From assembly GCA_030737835.1 (NCBI GenBank), contig CM060851.1, positions 8,199,154 to 8,263,153 of the forward strand: 64,000 bases of DNA, in the 5' to 3' direction. Source of the stretch: Acorus gramineus. Its lineage: Eukaryota; Streptophyta; Magnoliopsida; Acorales; Acoraceae. Shown in pieces: positions 47,301-58,904 of this stretch; position 1 is the stretch's first letter; each line of letters opens with the position of its first letter. The notes beneath the pieces were generated by a model. The model did not search any database and was not told where the DNA came from. It was given only the letters and a program-made list of their open reading frames with translations. The translations under genes and the position numbers were made by a program.

Positions 47301-50300
47301 ATTGACGATTCAGCATGTCTCTCGAGAACTTGCCATGTTGCACCCTAAACATCACAGTGCAATTATTTTTTTTATTTTCTGAAAATTGGGCAAAGATGAG
47401 GGAATTTGGGCTATTTCGTTCTAAATATGGTGTAAAACAGGGGATATGTTCCCTTATTTATTTCTTTCAAAATCTGGGTAGGAATCATGCTTATTTATAG
47501 ATAATATAATATTTTATTAAATTTTAGTATGTAATGAAACAATTAAATTATATAGTATGCAATTAGTGTAATTTTACATTTGATGTGGTTTCCATGATCC
47601 AAATCTAGCATGCACCCTTTTCAATAATGAATTTAAGCACTTTGTAGACTAGCAGTAATAAAAATAATGATCTCAAGACAAGCATGATTTTTTTACATGG
47701 AAAATCTCTTAGGGGAAAAAATATTACATGAGTCAGTCTAGAAATCAAATCTACTAGAAGAAATAAAAACTGCACCCCTACCCCTGATGCTACAGCTCCA
47801 ACACTATCTAGTTCAACTCAAACCTTGCTTGTTATATCCTTGTCTCAGTACTCCATTGCCTCCATGCTCAAACCACCCTCGAATTTTCAATATCATGGTG
47901 ATTCTGACAGGTGCATCTCGAATCGTGTTGGGAAAATAAAATTTGGTGAAAAAATTCTAGTTCCTGGTTTTAAATGGGAATAAAAAAGTACCTAGGAAAT
48001 TAGGAATAAATCTAGATTTTCAACTCAAATGCTAATAAGCTCATCTCTAAGTATACTAGAAAAACCAATTCTTTTATAGACCTTTAAAGAAAAAAAAATA
48101 TTATCACAAACTTATATTTAATTGTAACTGCAAAAAAACTATCGGAAGTATCCATGACCGTCCAAGCAATTTAAGAAAATTTACACATATAAAACCACTT
48201 GAAATCATCGATTTGTGAATTTTCCTAGGCTCAAGGCATCCGGATGAAATGTGTCCTTTCAAGATGTTTTTGTCAATTCACCCGAAGTTCAAGAAAGCCT
48301 TTCAAAGACGCATATTGTGAATTTTGTTTAATCCAGACTGTTTGGTCGGTCATCAGGATGCTTTATTCTGAAATGTGCATACCAATTTGAAAAAGTTGTT
48401 TTAAAAATCCTTTTAGAATTTGAATATCTTTTAAGTAAAACGCTTAGGAATCAATTGATTCTCTTGATTGCTAAATATTCTCTTTTTTTTATAAGGAAAA
48501 TGGGTGACCACCACTTGAGATTTACTAAAATAAGACGAAGCTCCCATATGAGGGGGGTGTAAAACTGAACCTCCAGGGCAAAATGACAAAAAAACCCAGT
48601 GTTGCAGTGTATGGGGGATTGAAATATATGCCCAAGGCATTTGTCAAGGGTTTTATATTAATTTCAACAATACAAAATATCAAAACTTAAGATTTTGTCT
48701 TCTTCAATCTTTGCTTATCTACACATGGTTGCACATGCAGGTCCACTGAATTTTTCTCAAAGTAACTGGCCGGGTTTCTAAAAATTGTCATTTGTTCCTG
48801 AGTTGTCCTTTGATTGAATTTCTTTGATATTTCCTTATATTTTGTTGTAGCTGCATGTCTTAAGTTTGTAGCAGATCAGTCATTCAAGTATCATCTGTCT
48901 CTATCTGGTATTTCTATCTTATTGATCACTTTATTAAAAGATTGACAATGCTTATTCTTTCTTTTTCAGAACTCCAATTAGGGATTATAAGGAGACCGCA
49001 TCTTTTCAGATTGAAAAGGAATCATCAGCAAGTCATGTTTTCCAAGAACCATCTTCACCTAAGATGGCTAAATCACCCTCTCTTCAGAGAATGCCTGCTG
49101 TCCATGCCATTCGGCATCCAGATGCTAATTTTAATTCACATGATTCCCCAAAGATTCAGAGCCCTCCTTCTGAGCAGATGTTGGAAAACGGGACACCTTC
49201 AGATACTTCAGATAGAGTACCACCCATTAAGAGACAGGATAGTTTTGAAATGAGGCTGCCGGAATTGCCCAAAATCGATGTCCATTCTCTGCGTCACCCA
49301 ACATCAAATTCCTCAGACCCTGAATCCCCTGTATCACCACTTTTAACATCTGATCCTAAAAATGAGCGTTCTCATCCAAAGACTTTTAGCCGCCCCCTTA
49401 ATCAATTTGATGATATGCCAATCAGACAACATGATACGAAGGATTCTCTGTGTCAGAAGCCTCCATCCTTCTGGAGACTTGCTGAGCTTAGCTTTGCTGA
49501 GTGGCTTTATGCTCTTCTAGGCAGCATCGGTGCAGCTATTTTTGGTTCCTTCAATCCTCTTCTTGCTTATATCCTTGCACTTATAGTGACAACATACTAT
49601 AGAGCTGACAGTCATGAGCGACGACATGATGTGAACAAATGGTGCTTAATCATTGCATGCATGGGTATTGTTACAGTTGTTGCTAATTTCTTGCAGCATT
49701 TCTATTTTGGTATAATGGGAGAAAAAATGACCGAGCGAGTGAGGAGAATGATGTTCTCAGGTTGTTAACATTCTATATTCAAGTTATCCTTATGCTTAAG
49801 AAAACATTTTATGGCTTTAAAGTAACCCATTTTTGTGCCATGCAGCAATTTTGAGAAATGAAGTTGGTTGGTTTGACGAAGAGGAGAACAGTGCTGACAC
49901 TTTGTCCATGCGTCTGGCAAATGATGCAACTTTTGTTAGGGCCGCTTTCAGCAATCGTCTTTCTATATTTATCCAGGACACAGCAGCAGTTGTTGTTGCT
50001 GTTCTTATTGGAATGCTGCTTGGGTGGAGAGTGGCACTTGTAGCTCTGGCTACTCTACCAGTTCTCACAGTATCTGCTGTCGCTCAGGTTAGACAACCTC
50101 ATGATAAAGCCCAACTTCAATAAGTGATTTTCCCCTATCTGATATTTTATTCACCATCAACCACCATAATGCATCACCTTCTTTGCCAAGGAGTGACCTT
50201 CATTTTGTAGTTTATTATCTGACAATCGATCCATACTCCATCCATGGTTTTCAAGTGGGTTGCGGATTATTATTCGACATGCATGGACCAACCTTCAATG

Positions 50301-52148
50301 ATTTTTAAATGTGACAATGTTGATTCAGGAGAGAGAAATTATCATGAGGCCCATGCGTCTAGGTCATGTCTTTCTCTGACTCCATGCTGTTGAATCACTG
50401 ACTATATGTGTTTCTAGCCTTCTGACTCCAGATCTATGGTTTGCCATGCTTCAAGGAAATGACATCCCCAGACTCCATAGGAGCATAATTGCCCAACCTC
50501 TAGAACTTAAAATCGTTCCATTATTTACAGCCAGCTGAGTCAATTAAAAAAAAAAAATTAAGGTGCTGGCTTATTGATGATTAATACCTAATAGAAGTAT
50601 AGAACATGTGGTTTGTTCATTATGTTGACTATATTATTCTTCCATCTTGTTAATGTCAAACACTGACCAACATGATTGTTCCGGTCAGATCGTCCTAGAT
50701 GCTGTGAAGTTTTATAGACTAAATTACAGGAGTCCAGTCCACATCCAGAAAGTTACAACTCTTGAATTGGTCGTCTAATGGTTTGCATTTTTGTTGTAGT
50801 AGTAATATTTTTTGAATGACATCAAATGTTAAAATAAAATTGCCAATGAAGAAATGATTGTGACAGGTGAACGTAATTGTTATTCTAAAGTTCTAACTAT
50901 GATCAACTTTCTTCTTTAGAAAATGTGGCTTGCTGGGTTCTCAAGGGGCATCCAGGAGATGCATAGGAAGGCCTCTCTAGTCCTCGAGGATGCGGTACGA
51001 AACATATACACCGTTGTTGCTTTCTGCGCAGGAAACAAGGTGATGGAGCTGTACAGATTGCAACTTGGCAAGATATACAAGCAGAGTGTCATCCACGGAG
51101 TGGCTATTGGTTTTGCCTTTGGCCTCTCGCAATTTCTTCTCTTTGCCTGCAATGCTCTCCTTTTGTGGTACACCGCTGTATCCATAAAGCATAATCATCT
51201 GGACCTCCTCACTGCCCTAAAGGAGTACATGGTCTTCTCTTTTGCAACCTTTGCGCTAGTGGAGCCATTCGGCCTTGCACCCTACATTCTCAAGAGACGG
51301 AAGTCGCTCAACTCAGTATTTGAAATAATTGACGTGTCCCCAAAATTGACCCAGATGACAATTCCGGCCTAAAACCTCCTAATGTCTATGGAAGCATTGA
51401 GCTGAAGAACATCGACTTTTGCTACCCAACTCGTCCTGAGGTGATGGTTTTAAGCAATTTCAGTCTCAAAGTCAATGGCGGGCAGACCGTAGCAGTTGTG
51501 GGTGTCTCAGGATCTGGGAAAAGCACGATCATTGGTCTGATAGAGAGGTTTTATGATCCAGTTGCGGGCCAGGCTTTACTGGATGGCCGAGACTTGAAAT
51601 CCTACAATCTCCGATGGCTGAGAAACCACTTGGGGCTGGTGCAGCAGGAGCCTGTAATATTCTCAACCACGATAAGGGAGAATATCATATACGCGAGGCA
51701 TAATGCATCAGATGCCGAGATAAAAGAGGCAGCTAGGATCGCAAATGCCCACCACTTCATCAGTAGCTTGCCTCACGGTTACGACACACACGTAGGTATG
51801 AGGGGGGTTGATCTGACGCCAGGGCAGAAGCAGAGGATCGCCATTGCACGGGTCATCTTGAAAAATGCACCTATATTATTGCTTGATGAGGCGAGCTCTG
51901 CGATTGAGTCAGAGTCGAGTCGAGTAGTTCAGGAAGCCCTTGATACGCTGATCATGGGAAATAAGACGACCATTCTCATTGCTCACAGAGCGGCAATGAT
52001 GAGACACGTCGACAATATTGTGGTCCTTAATGGGGGTCGAATTGTTGAGCAGGGAACACATGATTCGTTGGCGGCGATGAATGGTTTGTACGTCCAGTTG
52101 ATGCAGCCTCACTTTGGGAAGGGTTTCCGGCAACATCGGCTTGTTTAA
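41395..52148 (+). CDS. ABCB20: ABCB6/ABCB20-type full ABC transporter, one frameshift
   Basis: Plasma-membrane full-size B-class ABC transporter; Arabidopsis ABCB6/ABCB20 are auxin exporters (family knowledge). Coding exons: 41395-41790, 43947-44001, 44104-44279, 44383-44583, 45489-45748, 45830-46140, 46268-46488, 46568-46908, 48970-49760, 49846-50087, 50920-52148, all GT-AG with agreeing phases. The start is the conserved MMISRGLFGWSPPH. Layout is TMD1, NBD1, a Ser/Pro-rich linker (about 655-790), TMD2, NBD2. NBD1 has Walker A GRNGSGKSS (about 445-452), Walker B ILLLDEVTGG and a degenerate signature (LTEEQK in place of LSGGQ), as is normal in this subgroup. NBD2 has GVSGSGKST, LTPGQKQR and ILLLDEASSAIE. 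One base is missing after GAC at 51331-51333, shifting the frame at residue 1136 and stopping at 51370-51372; the downstream frame to TAA 52146-52148 is intact. Counting that base, the product is 1407 aa, the usual length. As given, the protein would lose NBD2. Confidence 0.93.
42950..43150 (+). mobile_element. Possible tRNA-derived SINE in ABCB intron 1
   Basis: Contains a box-B-like GGTTCGAGCCC (about 43029-43039), preceded about 40-60 bp upstream by an A-box-like TGGAGAAATGGTAAA. That is the spacing of an RNA polymerase III internal promoter. It continues with non-tRNA sequence into an AT-rich end. No target duplication or simple tail was confirmed, so the call is tentative. Confidence 0.35.
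45000..45300. other. Unexplained GC-richer block in ABCB intron 4
   Basis: The intron between coding exons 4 and 5 holds about 300 bp that is less AT-rich than the rest of the intron and has an 84-codon open frame on the plus strand (44980-45234). I recognise no domain in it. An old TE fragment is the simplest guess. Confidence 0.3.
47095..47188. repeat. Tandem duplication in ABCB intron 8
   Basis: CAAAGCTTTTGGGATTTTTT...GGTTGACTGAAA occurs twice in direct orientation (unit about 42 bp), and a third partial unit starts CAAAGTTTTTGGG. The T-run length differs by one or two between units, consistent with replication slippage. Confidence 0.85.
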
Positions 52149-52971
52149 GCGCAGGTTGTTTTGGGGGGCTTATGTACATTATCATGGTTTTCATGATCAC
52201 ATTCACTTTGGCCTAACTTTTCCGGGTCATCGGAGATGCATATAAAGCCAGGAATTCAAGATTATGTGTAATTCTTTTGCTCACTGGAGCGATGAGGGAT
52301 GGCCGCGGGAAGGGGTGGAGAAGGGATTGGAACAATATTTATTTGGGGATGTGGTGGTGGTTCACATTGTGAAGCTGTAGAATGAAAAGTAGGGAAAAAA
52401 GAGAGTGGGTTTGAGAATAGAATTAAATGCCAAGACAGTGTTGTGATGTATTCTTTTGGAGGCAGATGTCTCTCTTTGCAAGAGGGGCTTCAGTCTCCAT
52501 TGCCTATTTAATTTGTGTAATCAAAAAATGGTGTAGCTGCTGTTTGATAAAGAGAAATGGTGTGTCTTTTTTCGATGCCTGCTGCTTCAACTTCTTGCAT
52601 TTCTGTGCTTGCTTCTCAGGTAAGTTGGGCAAGTTTCGACCTCACAATGAGTGTTTTCTGATGAAAATGTGGGTATGAGTTTTGATCCCCTTAGATGACT
52701 TTTTTCACTAGTTTCTGTGACACCATACATGGTCTAGAACGTTATAACTATGTTTAGATAAGATTAGCATCACCTCTCATGGTAATAACGAGGGGCTGGA
52801 TTAGTTTATGTCAATGGATTAAGGTAATATTTGAAAATAAGTTTGGAAATATTTGGAAACGAATTTGAAAAAGAGCTTTTCATTTGAAGTAGCTTTTCAA
52901 AACAGATTTTTATGAAGCATACTTATGTTAATTTTCTGAAAAGCTATTTTAATAACTAAAAGATGTTCCAC

Positions 52972-53192
52972 CACATGCGCCTAGTGGTTGCAGAGTGAGG
53001 ACCACTATATCGGGCTCGTCTTCTCTTTAGTTAGATACCTCTTCTAACCAGGACGGGGGCAATGGCACATGCCTTCTAGGCTCTTTTGTTTTTTCTTTTC
53101 GTCTTTCAATTCTCTTATTTCCCAGCTTTCGGATTTATACTACGAATTCAGTTAATGAAATCGTGGTAACAACATCTATCATTTAAAAAAAA
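52972..53192 (+). mobile_element. Retroelement 3' end downstream of ABCB
   Basis: A GC-richer 220 bp segment ending TTAATGAAATCGTGGTAACA, then a run of ten A, unlike the AT-rich flanks. The shape (unique 3' part plus A tail) fits a 5'-truncated non-LTR element. It differs from the family found in the MON1 introns. Confidence 0.5.
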
Positions 53193-53339
53193 AATGATGT
53201 TTGATTCTATTTTGCTTTATTCGAAAGTTGAATTGCAGGGAGCATTTGAAAACAATTGGATTAAATATCATTCATGCCATAATAGAATTTTCAAAAGCTA
53301 TCTAAACTCATTTTCAAACTTCACTTTAAAACAACTTTT

Positions 53340-53540
53340 AAAAATAACTTCCACTGAAAACTGTGTTTTTTCCTTCTTGAAAAGCTAAGACTGCGAGTGA
53401 AAATAGCTTCCACTAAAAACTGTTCTTTTTCTTCTTGAAAAGCAAAGACAGCTAGTGATTGGAAACAAACTGGAATAAGTATGATTCTTGTGAGCTAGTG
53501 ATTGGAAACAGACTGGAATAAGTATGATTCTTGTGAAAGA
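53340..53540. repeat. Two nested direct duplications
   Basis: GAGCTAGTGATTGGAAACAG and following bases to ATGATTCTTGTG occur twice in tandem (unit about 46 bp, from about 53450 and 53496). Immediately upstream AACTTCCACTGAAAACTG...CTTCTTGAAAAGC is also duplicated, imperfectly (53345 and 53403). Non-coding, between two convergent genes. Confidence 0.8.
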
Positions 53541-54253
53541 CCATATATTTCCAAGAGCTATTTAAAAAATTTGTAGTTTATAAACTTTCATCTTCAATTA
53601 CCTAATGCGAACGAAACAACAAAAGATGATTTTCTTATTATACTATGAGAATAAAAAAAACACAAAAAAAAAAAAACTCTTATTCTATATGGATTGTTAT
53701 ACTATGATGGTTATCCATATGAACACCAAGTTTTCCATTTTGCTAGATGAAAAAGGTCCATATGAGATTTTCTAAAAGCAACATTTATCATGACAATAGC
53801 GTTGAACATCTATAAAAGTTACAATGATCCCTCTTACCAGTTAAGGCCAGTTTTGTAACTCTGGTTTAAAAAGAAAATTCATTCTTCCTAGGAATTTAAT
53901 TCGGTTAAATTCCTTATGAAAATTTTTGTTTAACATGTTTAGGAATGAACATAAGAATGAAGAATTTGAAATACAATTTTTTTGGGTGTTAAGATAGAAG
54001 GAGAACAAGAATAAATGCCACACCAACCGTTAGCTAGTTGGGAGAGCAGCAATTTAAACACACACACACACATATATATAGTAGATCAATTATACCAGAT
54101 GGAACGGACACCATTTGAATAAAGAGCCAAAGTCTCTTTGTCCCAACTTTTATTACATGCAATTGAGGCTTATCGCCTTGATGAAAAAACATGCTACTCA
54201 AATACATATATACGTATGCATACATACACATAAAACTCAATGCAATGCAATTC

Positions 54254-56903
54254 TCATATGTCAAGCACTTTGAAAGAGTCCGCCACCACTTTGAGTTTGT
54301 CCCGGACTCGGCTCCACCGTCTCTCGTTAGCTCCAACAATCAGTGTGTACTGTCTCCCTATTTGAAGTGAAGGTTGCAAATAAGATATGGTAATAGTTAT
54401 TCAGCATGTTCTGTTATTGTAAACTATGCTATTCGGTGATCTTGTTTAAGCAATGGAACACAATGCAACTATGAAGATTTAAATTTAATCACTCCACCAT
54501 GAATCCTGGTGCATTTTTAATAACTAGTAAAAACTTGAATGCAAATGGTGAAGAGGATATACCATTTCCAATTGATATAGTTGCGAAGGCCACACGTGAA
54601 TAGCGAGGAGTTGCAAGTTCATATTCAAAGGTCCAGTAGTTCTTCCCATCAATGTTTTTCTGGAAAGGAGGATTGATATTGAATTATATGCAACATAAAA
54701 TGTGTCTAAATTATGCTAGCTGTGGTAACATATATCTTGGGATTACATTAAACGAACTGCACATTAATCAATATAGCATTTCATCCAAGCGAAGCAGTTA
54801 ATAACCACACGATAATGACAAATAACAGTGGAAAAACAAATTTAAACCTGAATTAAACATTCAGTAAACCTGTATTGCTATGACAAGGTCAACAAACCTC
54901 TTGCATGGCATATATAATCGGTGTTTGATTTGGTGCAGCGTACACATTTTTCACCAAATTAGAAATGACCTGCTAAGTATAAGGAACTCGGATCAGTTTG
55001 CATGGTTTTATTACTCGAAGAAATTTAAAGCACGTGTGAAAGATAAAAAATGAAATTTTTTTAAATTGGCAAAAAAACAGTTGCAGAAATACTTGAACAG
55101 GTCACCTCTTCCATTTCCCCTAACTCATGGATGTCTTTTTTCTCTGTAGGTATAAAACTGAGCCTGACATTCTGAAGTGACAGAATGCGATCTTTAAACG
55201 CTGAATCATGTCCTCTGAAATCAAAATCCTGAGCCAAAACAATTGTGACAGAGTTACACCAGTAAAAGTTTCTATCATGCTCATGTTATGTTTTTCAATC
55301 CTTACATAGACAAATCTGACAATAACCCACCCTCCAATCTGAAGGATAATAGTATGAATATCCATCCCTGGCATCAATAAAAGCTTGATACTTGTCCGGT
55401 ACTTCTGCACAAACATCAAAACCGTCCTTTGGCACAACCATCCATCAGGAAATTATATGGAGACATTTTACATTACATAGATATGATGGTCAAGTTAGTC
55501 TTGACATTCATTCTTCCTATGTTATGGTAATTTTCTGAAATGGGTGAAATGGATATATACCTTCAGCAAAAGCAAAGCTCGCGGGATATAGACCCGCTGC
55601 GGTCAACGTCCCTATTCCAGTCAATATTGACCTTCTTGTACAACAATCTGATAATAAGTGGACATGAAACTTGAAGATAAATAGAATGAATAATACTTCT
55701 GTTGTTGAACATATATAAGCTTATGGAGTATGACTGGTTTTTCAAATAAATATGCGCTGCTGCATTGTTTAAAGAATTTCTATAAATATGAAAAAAATGA
55801 ATGAACCTGAAGTTTGACTCTATGTTTGGTTACATAATTCTTTTGGCATCTCCAGAAACCTAATGTAGAAGCCAACTATCACCATGGATTGTAGGAAGAT
55901 CTTCATGGGACTAGTAAAGTGTCTGCTTGAAAGTGGATTTACTATAAGTTTGGCAAAAGGATTTTTTGTTTATTTATTTATCATCAGCACCATTACAATT
56001 GAGAATAGTGCCATAGCAGTGACTCCATAAATCTTTCCAAGTATTCACTATATTAGACTAGTTTCTTAAATGGGACATTTTTGTGAATCAACTTAATCTC
56101 TCACAGTCACAGACATTTCCAGTTACTCTCCAAAACATTAGTCTCTGTGCTTATTAAAATGACTGTATCACAATGCACAACAAAGATAAAGTGGAGGGAC
56201 GTGAAATTGAGGATAAGACATATGTATGGTAACTTTTATAAGTTCACATGTGTAGTACTGGATATAATACCCAAATAAAAGTCAAGCTGATCAGTAGACA
56301 TGGAAATATGCTTTTTTTCATAGAGGTTTATAAAGATATCTTCATGATGAACACACACCATGAATATAGATTTCAAATCTTGCAATTCATTATTAACCCT
56401 TTGTGAATCAACAACAAACATCTACACTTCCATCTTATAAGCAATAATAAATTAAAGTGAACTTGGGAAGTCAAACCACCTAAATCTCTAAAACAACCGA
56501 AACCCACATCTAAAATACCTCTCAAAACCCCTCCAAGAGAGCACAAGAACACAATTTTCACTTGATATCACAAATAAAGGCTTCCCAAAAACCATCCAAT
56601 CTTGGTACCAGCAAGAAACAAATGCACCCTCCATTCAAAAATCAAAGACAAACCCCAGATATTGAATCTCACCCTTCTCATTAAAAGCCCTCTCTTTTAA
56701 GCTTTCCCTTACAGAACAAGAAGCAGCAATCGCAGCAGAGCGAGGTGGGACTGTCGAATTGGGCTGCTAAAAAAAAAGACAACCAACTTTGAATTCTCAT
56801 AAAGTGTTAGACAAAAACACATTATAGGATCGAAATAGTGAGTAGAGAACACCTGTTTGTGAAGGGTCGAAACACAGAGTCCAGAGAGAGTTGCAGCTGC
56901 CAT
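54254..56903 (-). CDS. PNSL1: PnsL1, PsbP-like subunit of chloroplast NDH
   Basis: PsbP-domain protein of the thylakoid lumen, a lumenal subunit of the NADH dehydrogenase-like complex in cyclic electron flow (family knowledge: PPL2/PnsL1). Coding exons: 56903-56853, 56766-56673, 55647-55561, 55404-55331, 55228-55106, 54969-54898, 54659-54563, 54357-54254; all GT-AG, total 702 nt, 233 aa (Arabidopsis about 238). Residues 1-50 form a Ser/Ala-rich chloroplast transit peptide. A twin-Arg (R53 R54) then precedes a hydrophobic stretch and an AFA site (74-76), typical of a lumenal, probably Tat-type, signal. The mature part starts EEVPDKY and has DARDGYSYYYPSDWRDFDFR, HDSAFKDRI, FIPTEKKDIHELG, AAPNQTPIIYAMQE, DGKNYWTFEYELATPRYSR, YTLIVGANERRWSRVRDKLK and VVADSFKVLDI. 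It converges with the ABCB gene. No frame break is seen. Confidence 0.94.
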
Positions 56904-56959
56904 TGTTTTGTGCTTTGGACCTGCGAAAGAGAACAATAGCAACCGTAGCTTCAGAAGAA

Positions 56960-58880
56960 ATAGAGATTATGTGTTGAAATGACTGTTTTAACCCTACAAT
57001 TATCAAATAGTTCAAGTATTGAAAATCTGTAAAATTTAAAAGTAATAAAAATGCAGTAAAAAATCCAAACTACAAAAAAACAGAATACACATTTCACAAA
57101 CATTAAACAACAATTTCACCCTAACACTTCTGCTGAATTCTCTTTATGTAAATCAAATAATGCTCATCTAGAAGAACAATGCACTCACTATGTGATGACT
57201 GTACATAAAAAGAACAACATAACCACAAGAACAAGAACAAAGCAAATAAAAAAAATTCAGAGTACAAAAATACAAACCCAAAAAATCCCCAAATCTAACC
57301 CTAAAAACCAGAAGAACAATGACATAGTAAATAAACAAACTGAAAAAATATGCCAAAAAAGTGAAATATGAAAACCACAAATTGTGTAAAAAAAAAGACA
57401 AAGAACCAAAATAAACCCAAACAATGTCCAAATCCCAAACCCTAAAAAGCACGTGAGCAATAATCTAAACACCAAAAAATTGTAAAAAAAATTAAAAATA
57501 AAACCCCCCAAAAATGTCCAAATCCAAACCCAAAAATTCAGAGGAACACACATCCTAAACCCAAATCTTACCAAGCATATGATCTTTTTTTCCTGGCGAG
57601 TCTTCGTGACCTCTGTTTTTCCTTTCAGTCTCTTTCAGAGAGAGAGAGAGGGCTACAGAGACGATGAGGGGGTGAGCATGGCATAGACGTCCGTCCAATT
57701 TTTTGAAAGAGTCCATTTTTGAAAAAAGAAATATAGAGACGGAGAGGGAGTGATGATCCACACCTGTGCAGAGTATATTTCATAAATGCCCCTGTTATCT
57801 AAATTTGAAGGCCAAAAAAAAAACCGAGTCACTTTGAAAGATGCAGGGGGTAGAAAAGGAGAATAATTGTTTGACCCGCTATTTTGTCGCGATGTGGTTC
57901 CTCCCTTTTAAACAAGAGAATTAGATGTGTGTGTGAGACATGATAGTGCGATCCGTGTGAACTGCGTATATAAATATCAATTTATATAAGTATATGTGTC
58001 AATAAAAAAATATATATCAGTTTATTGAAACATATATTTTATTAGGTTATATGTTTTCTTTATCGATGCATACATATCTTTAAAGGGTGTATATACATGG
58101 TTCACACGGACAGCATGATTGCATATTATCATATATATACATAAAGTTTGAATTTTTTTTTTATCAACTACTCATTATTTTGCTTTGAACAATATAAAAA
58201 CACAACATAGTGAACCAGTGAAAAGCAAAGAGAAGATAACATGTAAAATGAATTATGATCGAAAGTTTTACAAGTAATGAACTTGTTAGTATCGTTCCAA
58301 CGTGGTAGACAGATGCCCTCGTCATCAAAGTGTTAGATGTATTATTTTTTATGTATTGTTTATGTTTGATATATTTTGATTTTGAATTTTTTTTCTTGGA
58401 TTCATAATTACATTTTCTTTTTTTATTTTTATTTTTATTTTAATTCTTTTAGTGTGAATTGTTGAAAGGAATATTTGTAATTTTCGTCAGGTTTGCTAGA
58501 TAGGGCAATTCGATACCTCAATCTATTCATAGTTTAACAACAATCTAAACTTGACTCATTGCCAAAAACTTTATCAACCATATACTAAAAAATTATATGA
58601 TTAAGATATAAAAATTAAAACAATTAACGATAATACTTCACAAAAAATCGATAATCTCAATTAATATATTGTTCATTATAATATTTTTAACAAAGTTGTT
58701 CATGCACAACGCACATGTGCATCCACTAGCGTGTATATATATATATATATGGAAAAAAAATCATATAACCTCACGCAAAGTGTCTAATATTCACCCTAAC
58801 TTTTAAAAATATCCTTGTAACCCCCTGCAAACACATGATAAATTTACTAGGAGATTATGTTCTTTTACTACGCGACTATG
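56960..58880. other. PnsL1 upstream region, AT-rich, no gene
   Basis: The part to about 57760 is A-rich on the plus strand, with a (GA)n stretch at 57634-57649, and probably holds the PnsL1 leader and promoter. Long minus-strand frames there (57168-57574) are low-complexity Phe/Leu reads of poly-A-rich DNA and not proteins. From 57900 to 58880 nothing beyond AT repeats (a TA run near 58734) is seen. Confidence 0.5.
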
Positions 58881-58904
58881 TTCTTTTAACAAGTTTGGGC
58901 GAAG

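Noticed and set aside
57168..57574. Phe/Leu-rich minus-strand frames resembling membrane proteins
   Set aside because: They are low-complexity reads of A-rich plus-strand DNA upstream of PnsL1 with many near-stops; hydrophobicity comes from TTT/TTC/TTG codons.
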